A stretch of 6,326 bases of DNA from Pseudomonadota bacterium (GTDB lineage Bacteria > Pseudomonadota > Alphaproteobacteria > Rhizobiales > Rhizobiaceae). Location of the stretch: the NCBI GenBank assembly GCA_023387715.1, contig JAEWHQ010000277.1, positions 1-6,326 on the forward strand. The letters are read 5' to 3'. Numbering within the stretch: the first letter of the stretch is position 1; every line of letters starts with the position of its first letter. The notes under the pieces were generated by a model. The model was not told where the DNA came from. It did not search any database and saw only the letters and a list, made by a program, of their open reading frames with translations. Both the position numbers and the translations under genes were made by a program. Below are positions 1 through 4,857 of the stretch, one piece after another.

Positions 1-294
1 GCATTTCATCGCGCAGTCGACATGCAGCTTCCCATTGGTTGCGCAGGTGTCGCTGTTTATCCAGGCGACATCGTCGTCGGTGATAGTGATGGCGTTGTGG
101 TCATACCACGCCATATTGCAACAGAAGTTGCAAACGACTCTTTCGATCAAGAACAACGTGAAGAGTTTCTGTTTACTAAAATTGATGCAGGCGCTCCACT
201 ATGGGGAACATACCCACCCAATGAAACCACATTGCAGGAATATGCCGAATGGCGCCGTGCACAGACCTCATCAGTAAAAGAGGCATCAAAATGA
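1..294 (+). CDS. RraA-like family protein (C-terminal part, cut by left edge)
   Basis: This is the 3' end of a gene whose reading frame is open from base 1 to the TGA at 292-294; about 97 residues are visible. The stretch PIGCAGVAVYPGD followed by GDSDGVVVIP is the typical C-terminal signature of the RraA-like fold, which includes 4-hydroxy-4-methyl-2-oxoglutarate/oxaloacetate aldolases and the RNase E inhibitor RraA. The tail, with a KIDAGAPLWGTYPPNE block and a final EYAEWR helix, is the longer form seen in proteins annotated as RraA-like in catabolic loci rather than the short enterobacterial RraA. The Arg-Asp pair used by the aldolases lies upstream of the window, so enzymatic competence cannot be judged. 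An internal ATG at base 22 is not the start, since it falls within the conserved domain. The neighbouring small-enzyme genes make a metabolic role (aldolase or decarboxylase) more likely than RNase regulation; that is inference. Confidence 0.85.
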   Translation, partial: AFHRAVDMQLPIGCAGVAVYPGDIVVGDSDGVVVIPRHIATEVANDSFDQEQREEFLFTKIDAGAPLWGTYPPNETTLQEYAEWRRAQTSSVKEASK

Positions 295-746
295 CGCCAG
301 TTCAAAAAGCCGAAAACCTCATTCGTCATTATTTTGCAATGTGCAATGCTGCCGATCGCAATGGATTGATTGATTGTTTTACAAGTGACGGCGTGCATTA
401 TTTCCCGCCTGGTTTACCCGGCGCACCATGGCGCGGCGCCGAAGCAATCGCAGATGGCTGGGTTTGGTGCGTCGATAAAATGGGGTCGCAATGGACCATT
501 GAAAAAATTCTGGTTGCAGAAAGTGGTCATGAAGCGGTCATTGAATGGACGCATTGGAAAACCACTATTGGCGAAGTTCTACGGGGCGATGAGTGGTATA
601 TTTTCAACGAAGACATCACAAAAATTCGCGAAATTCGCGCTTATTATGCTTCACCTGTTAACAAGCAAGATGCCGAAAACAAATTACACGACTTTGACTA
701 TGCAGGCAGAGGTTATGCGCTTGTACCTCCTTTACAGCACCGTTAA
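291..746 (+). CDS. NTF2-like / SnoaL-like family protein
   Basis: A 151-residue protein with the length and pattern of a single NTF2-like (SnoaL) cone-shaped alpha+beta domain. It opens with an amphipathic helix (residues 4-30, ending NGLIDCF), followed by TSDGVHYFPPG and WRGAEAIADGW, then strands around AVIEWTHWK (82-90) and a final pair around EWYIFNEDITKIREIRAYY (101-119). This layout is shared by ketosteroid isomerase-like, polyketide cyclase-like and dehydratase-like proteins, so the fold does not give the reaction. The chosen ATG at 291 overlaps the preceding stop as ATGA and has a good Shine-Dalgarno AAAGAGG at 277-283, seven bases upstream; an in-frame ATG at 249 would overlap the previous gene by 46 bases and is less likely. 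Translational coupling to the RraA-like gene suggests that both act in one pathway. Probably cytosolic: no signal peptide is seen. Confidence 0.85.
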   Translation: MTPVQKAENLIRHYFAMCNAADRNGLIDCFTSDGVHYFPPGLPGAPWRGAEAIADGWVWCVDKMGSQWTIEKILVAESGHEAVIEWTHWKTTIGEVLRGDEWYIFNEDITKIREIRAYYASPVNKQDAENKLHDFDYAGRGYALVPPLQHR

Positions 747-760
747 GGGGAAGCGACATC

Positions 761-1060
761 ATGCAATTCACCATTATAGCCCGAGATGACACGACTGAAG
801 GCACACTACAGCGCAGGCTTGCCATACGCGAAACCCACATGCAGCAAATTCATGCTATGAAAGCCGCAGGAACAATAATTGACGGCGGCGCACTCCTGAA
901 TGAAAAAGGCGAAATGGCGGGCTCGATTATACTTTGTGAGTTTCCAGATAAAGAAGCTCTGCAAAACTATCTCAACGATGAAATTTACTATCGAGAAAAA
1001 GTCTGGAAAGACATTGAGATTCTGCCTTTCCGACGCGTGCAGTGGCACCCGATCAAATAA
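761..1060 (+). CDS. YciI-like family protein
   Basis: A 99-residue protein matching the YciI/YCII-related dimeric alpha-beta barrel (ferredoxin-like) domain in length and pattern. It has an N-terminal strand MQFTIIARD, a helix with the family's R-x-x-H arrangement (R23, H26), the turn GTIIDGGALLNEKGEMAGSI (37-56) with small residues expected around the active site, and a late LNDEIYY segment whose D73 sits where the family usually has Asp-Pro-Tyr. Known members include the TftG dehydrochlorinase of 2,4,5-T degradation and muconolactone isomerase relatives, so a role in isomerisation or elimination on a small acid is plausible but not shown. A strong Shine-Dalgarno AAGGGGAAG at 745-753 sits seven bases before the ATG, and the gene begins 14 bases after the NTF2-like stop, which places it as the last gene of the same operon. 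A terminator hairpin follows within 11 bases. Confidence 0.85.
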   Translation: MQFTIIARDDTTEGTLQRRLAIRETHMQQIHAMKAAGTIIDGGALLNEKGEMAGSIILCEFPDKEALQNYLNDEIYYREKVWKDIEILPFRRVQWHPIK

Positions 1061-1070
1061 AAAAGATACA

Positions 1071-1108
1071 AGAAAAGCCCGATACTTTATAAAATTGCGG
1101 GCTTTTCT
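1071..1108. terminator. Probable bidirectional rho-independent terminator between convergent genes
   Basis: Perfect 11-base-pair inverted repeat: AGAAAAGCCCG at 1071-1081 pairs with CGGGCTTTTCT at 1098-1108, with a 16-base AT-rich loop that itself holds the palindrome TTTATAAA (1086-1093). The stem has a GC core next to the loop and an A/U-rich base. On the plus strand CTTTTCTATATTT gives a U-rich run as RNA; on the minus strand the hairpin is followed by TGTATCTTTTTTATTTG. It starts 10 bases after the YciI-like stop and lies 62 bases beyond the LysR stop, so it can end both transcripts. The loop is longer than in most strong terminators. Confidence 0.75.
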
Positions 1109-1170
1109 ATATTTCAGTTCTCATTCACTCAAAAAAGCTGTGAAATCAATTTATAGCATTTATGTTCTTT

Positions 1171-2067
1171 CTAATCCGCTTTTTGTATATTCTTCATGTA
1201 GTTTTCGCCTGCAAGGAAGAAAAGGTCGACAAGAGGATTACGCTCATTACCAAGTGCGAAAATCACTTCTTCAGAACTTGACGTGATTTCATTAATCGCA
1301 AGTCTTCGTACAGCGTCTGTGCGGTGCGTTCCGTGACGCCACATAAAACCAACGCCAACACCAAGACTTACAGCTTCATATACCGCATCACGTGTATCTG
1401 CGATGAGACGGGGCTCAGGTGTAAGCCCAATACGGCCGAAGGCGCGGTCAATGACTTTCTGCGTGGAGGAACCGCGTGAGCGAAAAATCAATGGTTCCTG
1501 AATTAACGCTGTCAATGAAACACAGTCATGTTTCGCAAGCGGGTTGCATTCTGAAACAATGGCAACGACTTCCTGCTGGATGATGGTTTGTCTGCGAAAG
1601 CGTGCATCCGGCAAGATATCCGGCAAAATTCCTACATCCACCTGACGCTTTAATACAGAACCTAAAATCTCCTGATGCGAACCGCTTTCCACTGTCACAG
1701 ATACCTTCGGGTGCATTTTAATGACATGATGAATGATTGCTATGCCGGGCATTGCATTGCCCAAACCGACACGCAAATGAAATTGTCCGCTGATGTTGCG
1801 CCTTGAAATAAGCCTTTCAACATCCATTTCGGCTTCATGCATGCGCTCAGCGGCTTCAGCTATATCAATGCATAACGGTGTAGGTTGAAGACGCCCCCAT
1901 TCTTTTTCAAAAAGCTTTATGCCATTTTTCGCTTCAAATCCACGAATTTGCTGAGCGATAGCAGCATGCGTTATATCTAATTCCCGTGCAGCTGCGGCGT
2001 AAGAACCTGCATTTATAACTGCCCTGATAGCACGCAGGCATGCCTGACTTGGTGCATTTCCCGTCAT
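1171..2067 (-). CDS. LysR-family transcriptional regulator
   Basis: A 298-residue protein, the normal LysR length. The N-terminal winged helix-turn-helix spans about residues 6-62, with the recognition region SYAAAARELDITHAAIAQQI and the following RGFEAKNGIKLFEKE wing, then a linker helix (about 66-90). The effector domain begins near GQFHLRVGLGNAMPG and has two lobes; VESGSHQEILGSVLKRQVDVGILPD, PLIFRSRGSSTQKVIDRAF and AVYEAVSLGVGVGFM are typical ligand-pocket and hinge segments. The wording of this domain recalls LysR regulators of aminoethylphosphonate catabolism, an impression that needs a profile search. An in-frame ATG at 2085 would add six residues but has no Shine-Dalgarno, whereas the ATG at 2067 has AAAGGA nine bases upstream. 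The gene diverges from the phosphatase-importer operon, the classic arrangement for a LysR protein that controls its neighbour and itself. It is convergent with the YciI-like gene. Ligand unknown. Confidence 0.93.
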   Translation of the reverse strand: MTGNAPSQACLRAIRAVINAGSYAAAARELDITHAAIAQQIRGFEAKNGIKLFEKEWGRLQPTPLCIDIAEAAERMHEAEMDVERLISRRNISGQFHLRVGLGNAMPGIAIIHHVIKMHPKVSVTVESGSHQEILGSVLKRQVDVGILPDILPDARFRRQTIIQQEVVAIVSECNPLAKHDCVSLTALIQEPLIFRSRGSSTQKVIDRAFGRIGLTPEPRLIADTRDAVYEAVSLGVGVGFMWRHGTHRTDAVRRLAINEITSSSEEVIFALGNERNPLVDLFFLAGENYMKNIQKAD

Positions 2068-2076
2068 TAATAGCCA

Positions 2077-2082
2077 TCCTTT
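2077..2082 (-). promoter_or_regulatory. Ribosome binding site that decides the LysR start
   Basis: The minus strand reads AAAGGA here, followed by nine bases and the ATG at 2067. The alternative upstream ATG at 2085 is preceded by CTATCAGAAA, with no purine-rich Shine-Dalgarno at a usable distance. This favours a 298-residue LysR protein beginning MTGNAPSQ. Confidence 0.6.
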
Positions 2083-2089
2083 CATTTTC

Positions 2090-2106
2090 TGATAGATTAG
2101 CTATCA
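2090..2106. promoter_or_regulatory. Inverted repeat, candidate LysR operator (dyad 1)
   Basis: TGATAG-ATTAG-CTATCA is a perfect dyad with 6-base arms and a 5-base spacer, centred at 2098. It lies in the divergent LysR/HAD gap, 23 bases before the LysR start codon. LysR proteins normally bind interrupted dyads of about this size in such gaps, classically written T-N11-A; here the N11 pair is A/T reversed, so the match is to the general architecture and not to the strict motif. Binding by the adjacent regulator is inferred from position and symmetry. Confidence 0.5.
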
Positions 2107-2108
2107 AC

Positions 2109-2126
2109 TGTAACGCCAGTGTTACA
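2109..2126. promoter_or_regulatory. Inverted repeat, candidate second LysR half-site pair (dyad 2)
   Basis: TGTAAC-GCCAGT-GTTACA is a perfect dyad with 6-base arms and a 6-base spacer, centred between 2117 and 2118. Its centre is about 19.5 bases from that of dyad 1, close to two helical turns, so both would face nearly the same side of the DNA. That fits the recognition-site and activation-site layout of LysR tetramers, although the two dyads differ in sequence. It lies upstream of the preferred start of the phosphatase gene, within reach of its promoter. Confidence 0.45.
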
Positions 2127-2142
2127 TGAAGCTGTCATTTCG

Positions 2143-2160
2143 TTGTTTGACCAAAAACAA
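2143..2160. repeat. AT-rich inverted repeat (dyad 3) before the phosphatase start
   Basis: TTGTTT-GACCAA-AAACAA is a perfect 6-base dyad with a 6-base spacer, ending 12 bases before the ATG at 2173. It may be a further protein site or a small leader hairpin near the ribosome entry region. The arms are AT-rich, so chance occurrence is more likely than for the other two dyads. Confidence 0.3.
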
Positions 2161-2172
2161 ATACGGAATGCC

Positions 2173-2997
2173 ATGTCTCAGCTCGTAAGCCCGTCGAAAA
2201 TTAGACAATCATCAAAAGCATATAGCGCAGGAATTGATATTCCCGCTTTTATGCAATCTGATTACGTTGATTGCGCTGCAATTTTTTCAGACCTTGATGG
2301 CTGCCTGATTTCAGGCGAGACAGTTTTGCCCGGCGCCAGAGAATTAACGGTATTGGCTGGCAACAGACTATGGATAGTCTCCAATAAATCGACAGACACT
2401 GCGCAATCACTTGCACATAAGCTTAATCGCTTAGGTTTACAGGTTCAGAGTGAGCAAATTTTGCTGGCTGGTGAAGCAACTATACGCAAAACAGCAAAAG
2501 ACACCCCGCAAGCGCGCATCGCTTTATATGGCACACAACTTTTGAGCGATCTGGCTGTTAGACTGGGTTTGAAACCATGCCGTGGCGAACAAAAAGATTT
2601 GCCCCAATATGCCCTGCTCACGCGTGATCCTGCTTTCACCATGCGCGATCTGGAACAATTGATGCGCCTGGTTGATCGTGACGTGCCGGTCATATTAGCA
2701 AATCCGGACCTAATCCATCCCGCAGCAGATGGAACACCGGTGCCAGAAACGGGTGCATTGTTTGCAGCTTTACAAGCCGGTTTTCCGAAACTCAATTATA
2801 AAACATACGGTAAACCATCATCTTATCTGGTTTTTGAAGGGTTAAAACGCTCAGGCGTCAAGGCTGCCGATGCCGTTTTCATCGGCGATACGCCAGCAAC
2901 GGACGGTCAGGCAGCCCTTGCTGCTGGTGTTCCCTTTGTACTGATCCAGCGTCCCGCAAGAATATCCATATCAATGGCTGAAAGGCAGGAACTATGA
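2173..2997 (+). CDS. HAD-IIA (NagD-like) phosphatase
   Basis: A predicted cytoplasmic phosphatase of the haloacid dehalogenase superfamily, 274 residues from this start. All four HAD motifs are present: motif I FSDLDGCL with nucleophile D40 and acid D42; motif II IVSNKS with S70; motif III lysine K214 in YGKPS; motif IV FIGDTPATD with D239 and D244 for Mg2+. The large cap between motifs II and III (about residues 80-205), with ANPDLIHP at 176-183, marks the HAD-IIA class, which acts on sugar phosphates, nucleotides, glycerol phosphate and pyridoxal phosphate. The 39-residue lead before motif I is long for the family. A GTG at 2119 would overlap dyad 2; an ATG at 2251 would give 248 residues, closer to NagD, but lacks a nearby Shine-Dalgarno; the ATG at 2173 has a modest GGA five bases upstream. 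The gene overlaps the first permease by ATGA, suggesting that it dephosphorylates the imported compound or a product of it. Confidence 0.9.
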   Translation: MSQLVSPSKIRQSSKAYSAGIDIPAFMQSDYVDCAAIFSDLDGCLISGETVLPGARELTVLAGNRLWIVSNKSTDTAQSLAHKLNRLGLQVQSEQILLAGEATIRKTAKDTPQARIALYGTQLLSDLAVRLGLKPCRGEQKDLPQYALLTRDPAFTMRDLEQLMRLVDRDVPVILANPDLIHPAADGTPVPETGALFAALQAGFPKLNYKTYGKPSSYLVFEGLKRSGVKAADAVFIGDTPATDGQAALAAGVPFVLIQRPARISISMAERQEL

Positions 2998-3923
2998 TTA
3001 GTTCAGCGTTTTTTCACCTCTTACGGTTGTTTTTGACTTTTTTCGTCATTGTCACATTAGTGTTTTTTGCAACCCGCATGACCGGGAATCCGGTTGATTT
3101 TATCATGGGTGAAGGGCTTTCAGAAACAGACCGTCAAAAGCTGATTGAATATTATCGGCTCGACGGCTCTGTGTTTGCCCAGTATTTTTCTTACCTTAAA
3201 AGTCTGATCCAAGGAGAGTTTGGACTATCTTTCCTTGAGCGCCGACCAGTCATCGACATTGTGGGAGAGCGCATCTGGCCAACCGTACAGCTGTTAATCA
3301 GTTCGGTGCTACTAACGCTGACAATTGCGGTTCCGCTCGGTATTATTGCAGCGCTTGGACGCGGCAAATGGACAGGTAATCTGGCGATGACCATTGCCTT
3401 TCTTGGCTATGCTGTACCCAATTTTGTATTCGCCATTATCCTCATTCTTACATTTTCTTACTGGCTCAACTGGTTGCCGATTGTTGGCAATGCAACGATG
3501 GCACATTTCATCCTGCCAACCATTGTTATGTCCGGCCTGATGATCGGTTCGCTGACGCGCTTTACCCGAAATGCCATGCTGGATGTGCTTGGACAGGATT
3601 TCATGCGCACCGCCCGTGCAAAAGGTTTGAGCGAAAAATCTGTCATCGGACGACACGGCCTTGGCAATGCTTCTATTACCATTTTGTCCGTTGTCGGCTT
3701 GCAAATAGCAACAACCGTAGCTGCCGGCTCCGTTGTAGTAGAATCTATCTTCGCATGGCCAGGTATTGGTGAATTACTCGTCGGCTCCGCTATTCGCCGC
3801 GACTACCCAGTTTTGCAATTTGGTGTTCTGACCGTGGCATTCGGAGTGATTTTGGTCAATGCGGCTGTCGATCTTGCCTATGGCTGGGCGGATCCTCGCC
3901 TACGCAACAAATCAAGGAAATGA
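2994..3923 (+). CDS. DppB/OppB-type ABC transporter permease
   Basis: A 309-residue inner-membrane subunit of a peptide/opine/nickel-class importer. About six membrane segments are visible, near residues 6-27, 97-121, 130-155, 171-188, 228-249 and 274-295. The periplasmic loop after the first segment carries the family pattern (GNPVDFIMGEG, then LDGSVFAQYFSYLKSLIQGEFGLSF). The cytoplasmic coupling loop that contacts the ATPase is DFMRTARAKGLSEKSVIGRHGLGNA (202-226), where the usual EAA reads RTA and the glycine is kept. VVVESIFAWPGIGELLVGSAIRRDYP (247-271) is the hallmark C-terminal block of DppB proteins. The start overlaps the phosphatase stop (ATGA), with AAAGGCAGGA just upstream, so the two are probably translationally coupled. 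It should pair with the DppC-type permease that follows. Substrate cannot be inferred from this subunit. Confidence 0.95.
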   Translation: MISSAFFHLLRLFLTFFVIVTLVFFATRMTGNPVDFIMGEGLSETDRQKLIEYYRLDGSVFAQYFSYLKSLIQGEFGLSFLERRPVIDIVGERIWPTVQLLISSVLLTLTIAVPLGIIAALGRGKWTGNLAMTIAFLGYAVPNFVFAIILILTFSYWLNWLPIVGNATMAHFILPTIVMSGLMIGSLTRFTRNAMLDVLGQDFMRTARAKGLSEKSVIGRHGLGNASITILSVVGLQIATTVAAGSVVVESIFAWPGIGELLVGSAIRRDYPVLQFGVLTVAFGVILVNAAVDLAYGWADPRLRNKSRK

Positions 3924-3927
3924 GACC

Positions 3928-4809
3928 ATGACTGCTATCGTTTCTAATCCTTCACGCGTACATCGTTTTAAACTCTGGGATGAAGCCAGTCTCGTTGAAA
4001 AATTTGCACTTGTTTTGCTATGCATCCTGGCTGGCACAGCTCTGGCTGCCCCATTGCTTACAGCCTATGACCCGAATGCACAAAGTCTGATTGCGCGACT
4101 GCGTCCGCCATTAGGTTTTGATCGTTACAGTTCGGGGCATTTACTCGGTACTGACGAACTAGGGCGAGATGTGCTGACGCGCAGTCTCTATGGCCTGCGC
4201 CTGACACTCAGTCTTGCCTTACTTGGTGCAACAATTGGCTTGGTAATCGGCGGATTAATTGGGTTGATCGCCGGAATGACAGGTGGCCGCGTTGACTCTT
4301 TTCTGATGGCCGCGGTTGATGTCCAAATCTCAGTGCCGTTCACATTGATTGCACTTTTCGTGCTTTCCGTATTTGGCACAAGCCTGCCTGTGCTGGTGAT
4401 TGTGCTTGGTCTGAATGGTTGGGAACAATATGCCCGTGTCATTCGTGCCGAAGTCCGCCGCCTGATGACGCAACCTTATATCGAAGCTGCCCATATGGCT
4501 GGCATTACCTCAGCAGGTCTCGCCCGGCAGCATATTCTGCCCAATATTGTTTCACCCATCGTGGTTCAATTCACCCTTAGCCTGTCCAGCATTATTCTGC
4601 TTGAAAGCACGCTCTCCTTCTTAGGGTTGGGTGTACAGCCGCCCACTGCCACTCTTGGCTCAATGGTTGGTGTTGGTCGTAACTTTTTACAGACAGCACC
4701 GTGGATTGTTCTGGTTCCGGCACTGCTCATTCTGGCCGTTACCTTCACCATACAAATTCTCGGCGATTGGATCCGTGACCGTACCGATATCAAACTTCAC
4801 CGCCGATAA
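3928..4809 (+). CDS. DppC/OppC-type ABC transporter permease
   Basis: A 293-residue inner-membrane partner of the preceding permease. It has a short cytoplasmic lead, a first membrane segment at about residues 25-45, then the diagnostic periplasmic motif HLLGTDELGRDVLTRSLYG (71-89), and further segments near 93-117, 125-163, 208-228 and 258-280. The EAA coupling loop is well kept as YIEAAHMAGITSAGLARQHILPNI (184-207), and LLESTLSFLGLGVQPP (224-239) is the typical DppC block. The ATG at 3928 is chosen because AAGGA lies at 3914-3918, nine bases upstream; an in-frame ATG at 3859 would overlap the first permease gene by 65 bases. Only four bases separate the two permease genes, so they are co-transcribed and likely form the heterodimeric channel. 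Confidence 0.95.
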   Translation: MTAIVSNPSRVHRFKLWDEASLVEKFALVLLCILAGTALAAPLLTAYDPNAQSLIARLRPPLGFDRYSSGHLLGTDELGRDVLTRSLYGLRLTLSLALLGATIGLVIGGLIGLIAGMTGGRVDSFLMAAVDVQISVPFTLIALFVLSVFGTSLPVLVIVLGLNGWEQYARVIRAEVRRLMTQPYIEAAHMAGITSAGLARQHILPNIVSPIVVQFTLSLSSIILLESTLSFLGLGVQPPTATLGSMVGVGRNFLQTAPWIVLVPALLILAVTFTIQILGDWIRDRTDIKLHRR

Positions 4810-4857
4810 ACGCTCAACATGCCTTTACCTTCCATCCTCTCAAACGGAAAACATCTC

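Noticed and set aside
1132..1184. AAAAAGC at 1132-1138 and GCTTTTT at 1178-1184 as a second terminator stem.
   Set aside because: Seven mostly A-T pairs with a loop of 39 bases would be unstable, and the right arm overlaps the end of the LysR coding region.
900..1286. Plus-strand open frame of 128 codons spanning the YciI-like gene end, the terminator and the LysR 3' end.
   Set aside because: It overlaps two supported genes in other frames, reads through the hairpin, and its product has no family character.
2090..2130. A sigma-70 promoter for either divergent gene within the dyads.
   Set aside because: TAATCT on the minus strand and TTACAT on the plus strand are weak -10 candidates, and neither has a convincing -35 at 16-18 bases. 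LysR-activated promoters often lack one, so the promoter is likely here but cannot be placed.
2147..2175. TTGACC at 2147-2152 as a -35 box for the phosphatase operon.
   Set aside because: A -10 box at the normal distance would fall on the start codon at 2173 and no TATAAT-like hexamer is present there. It would only make sense if translation began at 2251.
2445..2795. Minus-strand open frame of 116 codons opposite the phosphatase gene.
   Set aside because: It lies wholly antisense to a gene with all four HAD motifs, shows no recognisable domain, and has a serine/arginine-rich composition typical of an antisense shadow.
3312..3704. Minus-strand open frame of 130 codons opposite the first permease gene.
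   Set aside because: The plus-strand frame is an unmistakable DppB-type permease; the antisense product is polar, without domain or ribosome binding site support.
4810..4857. Possible hairpin or attenuator between the second permease and the binding-protein gene.
   Set aside because: I could find no inverted repeat of useful length in these 48 bases; it looks like a simple leader.
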